Shown here in pieces: positions 7,393 to 16,362 of a stretch of DNA of 38,073 bases (positions are counted from its first letter, which is position 1; every line of letters starts with the position of its first letter). A program made the translations under genes and the position numbers. The notes beneath the pieces were generated by a model. It was not told the origin of the DNA, did not search any database, and was given only the letters and a program-made list of their open reading frames with translations. This DNA is from SFHK01 sp045538305 (lineage in GTDB: Bacteria; Bacillota; Clostridia; Christensenellales; Aristaeellaceae). The stretch lies in contig JAZSRC010000025.1 in NCBI GenBank assembly GCA_045538305.1, positions 1 to 38,073 on the forward strand, in the 5' to 3' direction.

Positions 7393-9144
7393 CTATGCAT
7401 AAGAACCGTCAGCCCCTTCAGACGTCTGAATGGCATGCATTCTAGCATATGCGCCGCCAAGCGCGATCAGCTGGCTGTGGTTTCCCTGCTCGGTCACGCG
7501 GCCGTTTTCAATCACAAGTATGGTATCGGCATTACGGATGGTGGAAAGCCTGTGCGCAATGGCGATGATGGTGCGCCGTCCGGCAACACCGGCTATAGCC
7601 TTTTGAATCTGCCGTTCCGTTTCCACATCTACGGAGGCGGTCGCTTCGTCCAGTATGATAATGGGAGACTTGCGCAAAATGGCGCGCGCGATGGCGTCGC
7701 GCTGCTTTTGTCCGCCGGACAGGCGCAGGCCTCTTTCGCCTACCGGAGTATCATACCCTTCGGGCATCTGCATAATGTCGTCATGAATGTTTGCTGCCTT
7801 CGCCGCTTCCACAATTTCAGAAACACTCGCGTTTTCAACGGCATAGCCGATGTTTTCCGCAATGGTTCCGTTAAACAGGAACGTATCCTGAAGAACCGGT
7901 GAAATATTGCGCCGGAGGCTTTCGATCTTTACCTCGCCGATATCATGCCCGTCAACCAGAATTCTTCCGGCGTCCGGCTCGTAAAAGCGGGAGATCAGCT
8001 GCGTAAGCGTGGTTTTACCAACGCCCGTCGGACCCACCAGCGCCAGCATTTGGCCCGGTTCACAGTGAAAGGATATGTCCGTCAAAACGGGATTTTCTTT
8101 GTCGTAGGCAAAATGAACGCCCTCAAATGTAATAGCGCCCTTTACGTTCGTAAGCGAAACAGCGTTTTCCTGATCGCGTATTTCGAAGGGCTCGTCCAGA
8201 ATGGATATCACGCGCTCTGCGCCCGCCATGGACTGCTGCATGCTTTCCAGAAGGTTGGCAAGCCCCGCAACTGGCGCATAGAAAAGACTCAGGTACAAAA
8301 CAAACGCAACAATATCCTCCACGCTCAGCCCCTCATGCAGCGCCAGAAGCCCGCCAAAGCCCACTACAAGCACAGTTCCCAAAGAGGATATGAATTCCAC
8401 AGACGGATGGAACACCGCGCTGATTTTAAGCGCGTACAGCATCGCCCGAACGTGTTCAAAATTCTTTTCGTTAACCTTCTCCGTTTCATACCCTTCGCGG
8501 CCAAAGGACTGTATTTCGTGTACGCCGCTCAGATTGTCCTGAAGCTTGCCGTTCAATTCGCCCATTTTCTTCTGAGTCGCGCGGAAATACGGACGCACTT
8601 TTTTCGAGAATACCACGCCCGATAAAAGAATCAGCGGAATCGGTGCACAGGTAATCAATGCGAGCTTCCAGTTGATCGTCAAAAGCACGATGAGTACGCC
8701 CGCAAAGGTTACAACATTTGTAATCAGATCAGGGATAATGTGCGCATAGAGCAGCTCGAAATCGCGGGTATCGTTGATTACGCGGCTCATCAGATCGCCG
8801 GTCTGCTGATTGTGAAAATAGCCCAGGTGCAGCCTTTCGAGCTTATCATACGTCTTTGTGCGCAGATCTCCCACCAAAAACCATGCGGCTTTGTGCGAAA
8901 GATAGCTGCTCAGAAACCTGAACAGGATCCTGAGAAGATACAATCCGACCAGCGCAAGCGTGAGGTATCCGATCAGCGGCAGCGAATCCCGGGTCACGCC
9001 CTTTTCCACAATGCCCGTCATTGCCGAAAGCGCTTTGGGTGCGGCAAGGTTCACAAGCGTCAGACCAAATGTGGAAAAAATGGCTACGATATACAGATTT
9101 TTATAGCGTATCGCTTCCCGACTGAGTCTGAAAAGTAGTTTCAT
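7393..9144 (-). CDS. ABC exporter half-transporter (MsbA/multidrug type)
   Basis: A 583-residue fused membrane and ATPase protein that pumps a lipid, drug or peptide out of the cell, working as a homodimer or with an absent partner. Residues 1-310 form the six-helix ABC exporter domain, including the family motif FHNQQTGDLMSRVINDT. The ATPase domain has Walker A GPTGVGKTT (371-379), Q-loop Gln419, signature LSGGQ (475-479), Walker B IIILDE (495-500) and switch His531, all intact. The start is ATG 9144, with GGAG in AAGGAGAAAAGC just upstream; an earlier in-frame codon would add 14 charged residues. It is a single-gene unit with its own promoter. No partner half-transporter is adjacent, which favours a homodimer. 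The cargo is unknown. Confidence 0.92.
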   Translation of the reverse strand: MKLLFRLSREAIRYKNLYIVAIFSTFGLTLVNLAAPKALSAMTGIVEKGVTRDSLPLIGYLTLALVGLYLLRILFRFLSSYLSHKAAWFLVGDLRTKTYDKLERLHLGYFHNQQTGDLMSRVINDTRDFELLYAHIIPDLITNVVTFAGVLIVLLTINWKLALITCAPIPLILLSGVVFSKKVRPYFRATQKKMGELNGKLQDNLSGVHEIQSFGREGYETEKVNEKNFEHVRAMLYALKISAVFHPSVEFISSLGTVLVVGFGGLLALHEGLSVEDIVAFVLYLSLFYAPVAGLANLLESMQQSMAGAERVISILDEPFEIRDQENAVSLTNVKGAITFEGVHFAYDKENPVLTDISFHCEPGQMLALVGPTGVGKTTLTQLISRFYEPDAGRILVDGHDIGEVKIESLRRNISPVLQDTFLFNGTIAENIGYAVENASVSEIVEAAKAANIHDDIMQMPEGYDTPVGERGLRLSGGQKQRDAIARAILRKSPIIILDEATASVDVETERQIQKAIAGVAGRRTIIAIAHRLSTIRNADTILVIENGRVTEQGNHSQLIALGGAYARMHAIQTSEGADGSYA

Positions 9145-9174
9145 TGCTTTTCTCCTTTTTCTGTCGTCATAAAC

Positions 9175-9203
9175 AATATACCGCATTCACCGGCAAATAG
9201 CAA
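9175..9203 (-). promoter_or_regulatory. Promoter of the ABC exporter
   Basis: Minus-strand TTGCTA (9203-9198), 17 bases, TATATT (9180-9175). It lies about 30 bases upstream of the exporter start and faces away from the esterase promoter at 9242. Confidence 0.55.
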
Positions 9204-9241
9204 TAGAGAGCAAATTCAAACGCCCTTCCTTTAACCGCATA

Positions 9242-9270
9242 TTGCATTTCAAGCCCGTTCATGGTATTCT
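9242..9270 (+). promoter_or_regulatory. Promoter of the esterase operon
   Basis: TTGCAT (9242-9247), 17 bases ending in TGG, then TATTCT (9265-9270): a sigma-A promoter with an extended -10, 37 bases upstream of the esterase ATG. Confidence 0.5.
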
Positions 9271-9306
9271 GTTTTTGAAAATCACACCATGATCGGAGGC
9301 GCAGCA

Positions 9307-10473
9307 ATGAGCGAAACGGAGAAACTTCAGATTACCGATTATCAAGTTCTGTCCGAGCTTCCGAATCCCTTTGTTTTCGAGGACGGAACAATGGTCCAAA
9401 ATGAAGCGGACTGGAGGAGGCGCCGCGAAGAGCTGATAAAAACAGCCGCATACCTTCAGTACGGAACCATGCCCCCCAAGCCGGAATTCCTGAACGTAGA
9501 ACCGCTCTGCATAAGCGGTCCCAACCGCCATGGCCCATCGGGCCTTGATACCTATCGGATTGTAACCGGAACCAAAAACCAGAGCGTTTCTTTTATTATG
9601 TCCGTCAGCCGGCCTAAAGGCGACGGCCCCTTCCCCGCAGTCATCAGCGGAGACGGCTGCTGGAACATCATGTACGACAGGGAGATAAACAACCTGTTTA
9701 CCGAAAACGGCGTAATGCTGGTAAAATTCAACCGCTGCGAAATTGTACCGGATATCCGAAATCTGCCCCGAAACAGCGACATCCACAAGGCTTATCCGTC
9801 ATACGATTTCGGCGCTGTCGCCGCATGGGCGTGGGGCTACAGCCGCTGCGTGGACGCGCTTGAAACGCTCGGCATCGCCGATATGGACAACATCGCCTTT
9901 ACCGGCCTTTCCAGGGGCGGGAAAACATCGCTGCTTGCCGGCGCACTGGACGAACGCGCCGCCATTGTCAGCACCGAAGCTCCGTGCGCAGGCGGAAGCT
10001 GCTACAGAATCACCATGCGGGGCGTAACTGTGGACGGCGAAGAAATGAGAAATGAGGAGCTGGACGACCTTGCACGGAAATTTCCCGACTGGATCGGGCC
10101 GGGAATGCAGGAATATATCGGAAGGGCGCATGAGCTTCCGTTTGACGAGCATGAACTGAAGGCCCTCGTCGCGCCGCGCATACTGTTCAATTCCGAGGCA
10201 AAGAGCGACATCTGGTCAGGCCCACTGTGCGCGTATCAGAGCAACATCGCCGCACGCGAAGTGTACAAATTCCTGGGAAAGGAAGAAAACATAAAGTGGT
10301 ACTGGCGAGAGGGCTACCATGACCAGACAAAAGAAGATTTTGAAATGCTTTTATATCTGGTTTTAAACCGCGCATTCGAAAAACCTCTTCCGGACAAATT
10401 TCAGAATATACCCTTTGACGCGCCCGAGCCCGCATTCCGCTGGCGCGCGCCGGGGGCAAAAACACAACCATAA
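9307..10473 (+). CDS. CE15-like carbohydrate esterase (glucuronoyl-esterase family)
   Basis: A 388-residue alpha/beta hydrolase. The nucleophile elbow GLSRGGK (Ser202) matches the G-x-S-R-x-G-K motif of CE15 glucuronoyl esterases, in which the Arg stabilises the oxyanion. A Glu follows closely (Glu224 in STEAPC), and the catalytic His is in EGYHDQT (His338). CE15 enzymes cut ester links between 4-O-methyl-glucuronic acid of xylan and lignin, or other uronate esters. No signal peptide is seen, so it would act on imported material, which makes lignin unlikely; other esterified sugars are possible. The start is ATG 9307, with GGAGG at 9295-9299; the ATG 18 bases earlier would lie before that site. 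An SGNH esterase follows after 22 bases in the same operon. Confidence 0.8.
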   Translation: MSETEKLQITDYQVLSELPNPFVFEDGTMVQNEADWRRRREELIKTAAYLQYGTMPPKPEFLNVEPLCISGPNRHGPSGLDTYRIVTGTKNQSVSFIMSVSRPKGDGPFPAVISGDGCWNIMYDREINNLFTENGVMLVKFNRCEIVPDIRNLPRNSDIHKAYPSYDFGAVAAWAWGYSRCVDALETLGIADMDNIAFTGLSRGGKTSLLAGALDERAAIVSTEAPCAGGSCYRITMRGVTVDGEEMRNEELDDLARKFPDWIGPGMQEYIGRAHELPFDEHELKALVAPRILFNSEAKSDIWSGPLCAYQSNIAAREVYKFLGKEENIKWYWREGYHDQTKEDFEMLLYLVLNRAFEKPLPDKFQNIPFDAPEPAFRWRAPGAKTQP

Positions 10474-10495
10474 AACCAGAAATAGAGGCTTATCT

Positions 10496-11116
10496 ATGAG
10501 AACGATACTTTTTCAGGGAGATTCTATCACTGACGCCGACCGCATACGACAGGACTCATTCAATCTTGGGCGCGGTTATCCGCTTCTGGTTTCTGCAAAG
10601 CTCGGATTTGAGCATCCGGGCGAATACGTCATGTACAACCGCGGCATCAGCGGCAACCGAATTGTGGATTTGTACGCCCGCATAAAAATGGACATCATCA
10701 ACCTCAAGCCCGACATAATGAGCATATTGATCGGCGTAAACGACGTATGGCACGAATTCGGCAACCAAAACGGCGTAGACAGCGAAAAGTTTTTTAAAAT
10801 CTACTGCATGCTGATTGAGGAAATCCGGGAAGCTCTTCCGGATATCAAAATCATGATCCTTGAGCCGTTCGTTCTTAAGGAGAAAAGCACTGAAGCCTCA
10901 TACGATCTGTTCCGCGAAGAGGTGGAAAAGAGAGCCGAAAAGTCGCGGCTTGTTGCCGAAAAATACGGCCTTACCTTTATATCCCTTCAGGATAAATTCG
11001 ACGAGGCTGCGCGCCTTGCGCCCAACAGCCACTGGCTGGCGGACGGCGTACACCCGACCTACTCCGGCCATGAGCTGATCAAGCGCGAATGGCTCAAGGC
11101 GTTTTATGCACTGTAA
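10496..11116 (+). CDS. SGNH/GDSL hydrolase (acyl or acetyl esterase)
   Basis: A 206-residue cytosolic SGNH esterase with all four blocks: GDSITD (Ser10), ISGN with Gly53 and Asn54, GVND (Asn82) and DGVHPTYSGH (Asp183, His186). Related enzymes remove acetyl groups from sugars such as xylo-oligosaccharides or rhamnogalacturonan, so together with the CE15-like enzyme it suggests intracellular de-esterification of imported oligosaccharides. The ATG at 10496 is preceded by AGAGG at 10484-10488. The spacing from the previous gene (22 bases) indicates co-transcription. No terminator is visible after it; a promoter for the next gene begins 34 bases downstream. Confidence 0.88.
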   Translation: MRTILFQGDSITDADRIRQDSFNLGRGYPLLVSAKLGFEHPGEYVMYNRGISGNRIVDLYARIKMDIINLKPDIMSILIGVNDVWHEFGNQNGVDSEKFFKIYCMLIEEIREALPDIKIMILEPFVLKEKSTEASYDLFREEVEKRAEKSRLVAEKYGLTFISLQDKFDEAARLAPNSHWLADGVHPTYSGHELIKREWLKAFYAL

Positions 11117-11150
11117 TCAGAAAGCCTAAGGGGCATCCGGACAGTTTTTC

Positions 11151-11179
11151 TTGGCAAACGCACCTTTATATGGTAAGAT
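11151..11179 (+). promoter_or_regulatory. Promoter of the transglutaminase/Ig/LRR gene
   Basis: TTGGCA (11151-11156), a 17-base spacer ending in TGG, and TAAGAT (11174-11179) form a sigma-A promoter with extended -10, 35 bases upstream of the start codon. Confidence 0.6.
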
Positions 11180-11213
11180 AATTCCAGAGATCTGAGAATG
11201 GGAGCTGAAGAGC

Positions 11214-13052
11214 ATGAAGGCATTTACAAAAGGCATACTGATCCGCGCGTTTACCGCAGCTTTCGTTTTCATGCTTCTTTTCGCCCTTTCCGCACTGTCG
11301 GAAGAGCCCGAGCCGCTGTACGATCGGGTTCTTTTGATTGCGGAGGGCGAGTATCCGCCGCCTGCAAATCTTGTATCAAAAGGAGAACTCATGACGCAGG
11401 CCGAGTTTGAGGCGATTATCAAGCCAATAGTTGAATCCTTTCAGACCGGAAACATCGACGTATCCCATTTGAATCTTCCAGCCGATACGTTTTACGACAT
11501 GTTTCAGGTGATGCTGAACCTCAATCCGGAGCTGTTTTATGTATCCGGCGGATATTGGCGGTTTGAGGATTCAAACGGAAATATCACCGGCTTTTTTCCT
11601 ATTTATAAATACTTTCTCGAAGACGGAGATGATAAGCCCTACAACGACCGCGCGGACACAGAAACCATCGAAGCCTTGAAGAAGGTTTTCGAAAAAGGCG
11701 TTTCAGACATTGTTCAGTATGCAAAAAAGGCGGACACGCAAATCGGGCGCATGCTGCTCGCAAGCGATTACATGTGCGTCAATTACGAATACGACACAAC
11801 CTATACCTACTATTACCCCATTGAATTTTTTGAGCACAAAACGGGTGTATGCAACGCTTACTGTTTAAGCTACATCGCCGTCATGAAGCAATTAAACATT
11901 GAATGCACTTACACCATCAGCGAATCGATCAACCACATCTGGAACCTCGTAAAGCTGGACGGTAATTGGTATCACATAGACGTCACGTGGAACGACCCCA
12001 TTGACGACGAACCTCTCAGGGCCTGCCATAACAACTTCCTCTTAAGCGATGCAGGCATTACCGCATCAGGCCATTACGGCTGGGAAACGACGATCGTTGC
12101 AAACGACACCACCTACGACAATTATTTCTGGAAAGAAATCGATCACCCGTTTTCAATGATTGGCGACACCGTCTATTACACCGTGCAGGATGAAGGTTTG
12201 AAGCGTGTCATTCGTGCTAAAAATCTGAAAACCAAAGCGGATACCGCCGTTTATGCCTATGACTTCATTGCAGATGGCTCTTATTACAGTTCCACCAATC
12301 CCGTATGGGTAACCAACCACCGCATTTACTACGCTACGCGCGGAAAAGTATACTCTGTATTGTGGGACGGAACAAATGCGCGCGCGGAATACCTGGCAGC
12401 AGGCGCAGACGATCATGTGTTTTACGTATATCAATCGGGCGACGAACTCAAAATGTACGTCAGAAACGTATCGGGAAGCGGTTTTAAAACCTCCATACCC
12501 CTTGAAATCAAGAGGGACGTAAACCTGAACGCCGATATACTGAAAATGAAGGAGAACGAAGCATTCTTCTTTACTGTTTCGATCGATCCCGAGCCCTCCG
12601 ATAAAACCGTTGAATGGTCAAGCAGCGACGAAGCTGTTGCCATAGTTTCCCCCGCAGGAACCCTTCAGACCTTTAGCCCCGGCGTCAGCACTGTGCGCTG
12701 TACGTTTGACGACATCTCCTTCGGCGAATGCACCGTGATTGTGCGAAGCAAAACGCCTCTCGTCATCCCAGGCCACGTCGCATACCTGGAGGAGGACGCA
12801 TTCAGCGGCGTCGGCGCAAAGGAAATAATCCTCCCGGAAGGCATACAGAGAATCGAATCCGGCGCGTTTGCCGCCTGCCCCGATCTGCGGCTTCTCGTTC
12901 TGCCGGAAGGGGAATTTACCATCGAGAAGGATGCTTTTGCATATAACCCGTCCCTGTGGATCCTCTGCCCCAAGGGAAGCTTCGCAGAAGCCTATCTGAC
13001 GGAAAATGCATTGAGGTTCATTGCAATTGCAGATGAAGATCTGAACATGTAA
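11214..13052 (+). CDS. Secreted transglutaminase-like / Ig-like / leucine-rich-repeat protein
   Basis: A 612-residue exported surface protein. Residues 1-29 form a signal peptide. A transglutaminase-like domain has Cys213 in GVCNAYCLSY, His241 in NHIWNL and Asp256 in WYHIDVTWND as its triad. A middle section (about 290-420) is rich in Tyr/Val strands (KVYSVLWDGTN) and may be a small propeller. Residues 425-510 resemble a bacterial Ig-like Big_2 domain (VEWSSSDEAVAIVSP). Residues 515-600 are BspA-type leucine-rich repeats (LEEDAFSGVGAKEIILPEGI and IESGAFAACPDLRLLVLPEG). Such combinations occur in adhesins and wall-associated proteins of gut Clostridia. No wall-anchor motif is seen. The ATG has GGGAG at 11200-11204. 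Function beyond surface display is not known. Confidence 0.85.
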   Translation: MKAFTKGILIRAFTAAFVFMLLFALSALSEEPEPLYDRVLLIAEGEYPPPANLVSKGELMTQAEFEAIIKPIVESFQTGNIDVSHLNLPADTFYDMFQVMLNLNPELFYVSGGYWRFEDSNGNITGFFPIYKYFLEDGDDKPYNDRADTETIEALKKVFEKGVSDIVQYAKKADTQIGRMLLASDYMCVNYEYDTTYTYYYPIEFFEHKTGVCNAYCLSYIAVMKQLNIECTYTISESINHIWNLVKLDGNWYHIDVTWNDPIDDEPLRACHNNFLLSDAGITASGHYGWETTIVANDTTYDNYFWKEIDHPFSMIGDTVYYTVQDEGLKRVIRAKNLKTKADTAVYAYDFIADGSYYSSTNPVWVTNHRIYYATRGKVYSVLWDGTNARAEYLAAGADDHVFYVYQSGDELKMYVRNVSGSGFKTSIPLEIKRDVNLNADILKMKENEAFFFTVSIDPEPSDKTVEWSSSDEAVAIVSPAGTLQTFSPGVSTVRCTFDDISFGECTVIVRSKTPLVIPGHVAYLEEDAFSGVGAKEIILPEGIQRIESGAFAACPDLRLLVLPEGEFTIEKDAFAYNPSLWILCPKGSFAEAYLTENALRFIAIADEDLNM

Positions 13053-13093
13053 GCAATCCCCTTCATCGCATGTTTATCTGCCTTCGATCCTTA

Positions 13094-13134
13094 GCATATC
13101 CAAAGTACTGCTGAGTCAGTCTTCGGATATGCTT
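13094..13134 (+). terminator. Stem-loop after the LRR gene
   Basis: AGCATATCC (13094-13102) pairs with GGATATGCT (13126-13134), with a possible inner ACTG/CAGT stem. The tail TTCATATTGCTTTT is a weak U-tract. Bases 13135-13260 show nothing recognisable. Confidence 0.4.
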
Positions 13135-13262
13135 TCATATTGCTTTTCTATACCGTACAGCGCTTTCTTTTATTATGCTTACACCAGCTTCTCTCTTTCC
13201 ACTAACAGACGGGCCCCGGGTACTCACCATATAGAAACGTACGCCGCCAGTTATGCATAACA

Positions 13263-13302
13263 AAAACGCTTTCGCGTCCAGTCAAGGATGCGAAAGCGTT
13301 TT
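13263..13302. terminator. Bidirectional terminator between convergent genes
   Basis: AAAACGCTTTCGC (13263-13275) and GCGAAAGCGTTTT (13290-13302) form a perfect 13-bp stem with an A/T run on each flank, so it can end transcripts from both sides. It lies 19 bases past the stop of the minus-strand TPR gene. Confidence 0.85.
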
Positions 13303-13321
13303 ACATGCTTTATAATGAGAA

Positions 13322-15202
13322 TCAATATGCCAGTATCGTTACGTCTGCAATACAGGTATCCTTGCCTTTAGCCGAATTCACACCTTCAGTATAGAAGGTG
13401 GATAATTCTATCCTGAGATAATCCGTTGTAACAGGCGAGGAGAACTTCACGTACTGTTCCTTCATAACATCATCCAGCGTCACCGATATTGGCTGCGCAC
13501 CGCTTACATGAATAATAATCGTTCTGGGACGGGAATTTCTGTTAAAGGACTCCTTGCTTCTGAACATGCCGGCTTTGATGGCAAAACCGATTACCTGCTG
13601 TCTGGGGAAGTTGAACTGTATCCATTCTCCGGAACCGTTATCGATAGCGCCCTCTACCCATTCCGTCTTATCTTTACCGTCGTTTGCCATGCTTGCATAA
13701 TACGGCCCGTAATCACCGGTCGGTTTGGTGCTGGACGCATTCGCGCTTACCTGACTCCGGGAGATGCTTCGTCCGCTCATACTGGAAACCCGTTGAGCGG
13801 TTATGGGCTTTGGCGTTGCAGGCGCCGGCGTAGGCGTTTCAAGAGATTTCATTTTACTATACGCCCACTGCGCATAAATACTGCTGTCGTTGTAGTTTCC
13901 AAGCTCCCGAAACAGATTATACGCATTCTGAACGTCCGAATGGCGGTTCGAGTTATACAGGTCCATCGCAGAGTCGTATTTTTCCTGCTTTCTCAGTTTA
14001 TCAAGGGCATACTGTTTATAGCTGGAGCTGTCTTCAAAAGAGCCAAGTTCACTAAAGAGGTTATATGCTTCGGCGATATCACTATAACTATATGTGTTAT
14101 ATAGATTGATTGCTCTGTTATACGTGTTCAGCTTTTGCTGGCGCTGCAATTCATTATAGGCCTTTTGCTTATAGCTGCCGCTATCTTTATAGCCGTTAAG
14201 GTCACTGAATATATTATAGGCCTTCTGAACGCTGTCATAGCTGCCGTTATTGAATAAACGAATTGCCTCATCGTACTTATTCTGCTTCTGAATCATATCA
14301 TAGGCTGCATTTTTATAGGCAATGCTGTCTTTGAAGCTGCCAAGCTCGCTGAACAGATCGTATGCCTTCTGAATACTGTCATAGCTGCCGCTATTGTACA
14401 GCCCAATCGCCTTATCATATTTATTCTGCTTCTGAATCATGTCATACGCGCTGCTTTTATAGGCCATGCTGTCCTTATAATCGGCCATTTCAAAGAACAA
14501 TTCGTATGCCGTATTATAGTCGCCATTTTCATAAAGCATCACTGCTTCGTTATAACGAATCGACATTATTTCATCGTATGCCTTTTTCGCGTATTCGGCA
14601 CTGTCTTTATAGTAATTCAGCTTCTCAAAAAGCTGATAGGCGGTAACGATATTTTCATACGTCCCCAAACTGTACAGTCGGATGGCTTCGCTATACAAAT
14701 ACTCTCTGTAATCTTCTCCAAGCAAATACGAGCGGGTAAAACTGTCTCTGAAGGAAAGGCATTTATTGTAAAACCCAATCGCTGCTTCTACATCCGCATT
14801 GATTTCGGCCTGCCTGCCGCACGCGTAATACCAAAGCTCCTCCAGTGTACCTAAGTCCTCGTCTTCCACCAGGAACTGAGCGAATTCGGTGTAGATATTC
14901 ATTTGATCAATACAAATCTGAATATTGCCGAATTCGTTTGCTTCTATATCGCGCAAAACTTGCACATACAGCTTGAAAGCAGGACTCAGTTTATAAAAAC
15001 CAAGCTCCTCAAAGGACATATGAATGGAGTCGATCGGCGATGCCATTTCGTAGCCATATAAGTAGTTTTTAAGCTCGTTAATCGCAATATCATATCGTTT
15101 GCTTCGATCATCAAAACTCGTAGCATCAGCATCAATGCACAAAGAAATACAACAGAAAATCAGTAACCAGGCAAGAGCTTTGCTAATCTTCTTCGGTATC
15201 AT
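13322..15202 (-). CDS. Secreted TPR-repeat protein with glycan-binding-like C-terminus
   Basis: A 626-residue exported protein. A signal peptide covers about residues 1-28. Residues 55-162 are the module shared with the genes at 15446, 16363 and 34973, ending in the hallmark YACGRQAE...YNKCLSFRDSFTR. Six TPR-like repeats of 30-50 residues follow (about 169-445), each with a pattern A..LY..G.Y....AY.LF.ELG.F.DS; the DNA for these is itself repetitive. After a Pro/Thr linker (455-467), residues 485-626 resemble the NADase-type glycan-binding, F5/8C-like domain (YASMANDGKDKTEWVEG and GSGEWIQFNFP). The start is ATG 15202 after GGGGGGAG. It probably binds a cell-surface glycan while the repeats bind other proteins. 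It is divergent from the kinase operon and shares its promoter region. Confidence 0.8.
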   Translation of the reverse strand: MIPKKISKALAWLLIFCCISLCIDADATSFDDRSKRYDIAINELKNYLYGYEMASPIDSIHMSFEELGFYKLSPAFKLYVQVLRDIEANEFGNIQICIDQMNIYTEFAQFLVEDEDLGTLEELWYYACGRQAEINADVEAAIGFYNKCLSFRDSFTRSYLLGEDYREYLYSEAIRLYSLGTYENIVTAYQLFEKLNYYKDSAEYAKKAYDEIMSIRYNEAVMLYENGDYNTAYELFFEMADYKDSMAYKSSAYDMIQKQNKYDKAIGLYNSGSYDSIQKAYDLFSELGSFKDSIAYKNAAYDMIQKQNKYDEAIRLFNNGSYDSVQKAYNIFSDLNGYKDSGSYKQKAYNELQRQQKLNTYNRAINLYNTYSYSDIAEAYNLFSELGSFEDSSSYKQYALDKLRKQEKYDSAMDLYNSNRHSDVQNAYNLFRELGNYNDSSIYAQWAYSKMKSLETPTPAPATPKPITAQRVSSMSGRSISRSQVSANASSTKPTGDYGPYYASMANDGKDKTEWVEGAIDNGSGEWIQFNFPRQQVIGFAIKAGMFRSKESFNRNSRPRTIIIHVSGAQPISVTLDDVMKEQYVKFSSPVTTDYLRIELSTFYTEGVNSAKGKDTCIADVTILAY

Positions 15203-15284
15203 AAACTTCTCCCCCCTTAGTTTCTTTCTCCTCAATTTCCCTATATGATAGTATACCATATATAGGCGCTATATTTCTATCCTC

Positions 15285-15313
15285 TAAATAGTTTTTATTA
15301 AAGTTTTTGACAA
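15285..15313 (-). promoter_or_regulatory. Promoter of the minus-strand TPR gene
   Basis: Minus-strand TTGTCA (15313-15308), 17 bases, TATTTA (15290-15285). A second candidate is an extended -10, TGG plus TATACT (15255-15250), nearer the start codon. Either gives a leader of 40-75 bases. Confidence 0.5.
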
Positions 15314-15374
15314 TTATAGTTTTATGTACAGCACATCCTTTACGGATCAGATTTGTTTATACATCAATCCCTAA

Positions 15375-15403
15375 TTGACATTTTACGCCCTATCGTGTAA
15401 AAT
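15375..15403 (+). promoter_or_regulatory. Promoter of the TPR-kinase operon
   Basis: TTGACA (15375-15380), 17 bases, TAAAAT (15398-15403): a near-consensus sigma-A promoter. Its -35 box is about 61 bases from the -35 of the divergent TPR gene, so one regulator could control both. Confidence 0.75.
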
Positions 15404-15445
15404 TCTTTGGTAGATATTGTTTATATTTGAAAGAGGTGTACGCCA

Positions 15446-16312
15446 TTGAGAGTACGTTTGGGAATCTGCCTGATCATTGTTTTCTCGCTAATAACTTCAG
15501 TTGCCACGGCAGAAGGCATTTTAGGCGATTATTCCGTTCAAGAGAATTTTGAAACTGCAAAATTCATGTACGAAATGGAAGAATACGCGGAAGCTGCTCA
15601 ATATTTCGAAAAAGCCGGAAACTTCAACGACGCAAAGCGTTGGAAGTACTACTGTCAGGCAATAGACGAAACCCTGAAGGTGGAACCGTCAGCTGCTATA
15701 CCGTTTCTTACAATTGCCAAATTTGAACTTTTGAGCGCACAGAATTTTGAGCAGGCAAGTCAATGGCTTATATACTGCGAAGGCCGCAATTTTGAATCCA
15801 AACGTTTCGCCAACCAGGCGTTGGATTGCTATCAGCAGATTATCATACACGACAGTATCGAACGTTTTTTGAAACTCGCAAAACGAGAAGCATCGCTTAA
15901 AAACCGGGATGAAGTAATACAGGAGCTGGTCGTACAAGCAGGCGATATCTCCCTCTTCTCCTCAACAGATCTCTTTGAATTCGGTACCCTATACTACAAT
16001 TTAGAACAGTACGACTTGGCAGCGGACTTCTTCTGTGCTGCAGGTAATTTCCCCGAAGCCAGAATCTGGCGCATATATTGTGAAGCGATTTCGCTGATCA
16101 TGAATGACAACAATATCAACGATGCCGAAGCGCTCTTATCCATTCTCAGCAAACTGAATTTTGACAAAAGCAACGAGTGGCTCAGCTACTGCTTGGCGCG
16201 TAAATATGAGGACAAAATGCTTTGGTCGCCTGCGCTGGACGAATATCAGAAAATATTTGTCTTTGACAGCAGCGAACGCTACATCAGTCTTATCGCGAAA
16301 TTCAATCAGTAA
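15446..16312 (+). CDS. Small secreted protein made of two TPR-like modules
   Basis: A 288-residue exported protein. Residues 1-22 are a signal peptide ending TAEG. The rest is a tandem duplication of one module of about 105 residues (35-143 and 178-283). Each copy runs from a Y..EYAEAA.YFEKAGNF-type helix pair to WLIYCEGRNFES...ALDCYQQIIIHDSIER or WLSYCLARKYED...ALDEYQKIFVFDSSER. Single, more divergent copies are in the proteins at 13322, 16363 and 34973. The start is TTG (15446-15448), with AGAGGTG eight bases upstream and the signal peptide directly after it; no ATG fits. It is the first gene of an operon with the TPR/FN3 protein (50-base gap) and the kinase. No catalytic motif is seen; it is likely a binding or scaffold protein outside the membrane. 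Confidence 0.75.
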   Translation: MRVRLGICLIIVFSLITSVATAEGILGDYSVQENFETAKFMYEMEEYAEAAQYFEKAGNFNDAKRWKYYCQAIDETLKVEPSAAIPFLTIAKFELLSAQNFEQASQWLIYCEGRNFESKRFANQALDCYQQIIIHDSIERFLKLAKREASLKNRDEVIQELVVQAGDISLFSSTDLFEFGTLYYNLEQYDLAADFFCAAGNFPEARIWRIYCEAISLIMNDNNINDAEALLSILSKLNFDKSNEWLSYCLARKYEDKMLWSPALDEYQKIFVFDSSERYISLIAKFNQ

Positions 16313-16362
16313 TACAAGATCATTGGGTTCAATGTAATTTTATATCAGGAGGCGTATCATAT

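Noticed and set aside
13850..14700. A tandem repeat array that could suggest CRISPR
   Set aside because: The repeats are 90-150 bases long, imperfect and in frame; they encode the TPR-like units of the minus-strand protein.
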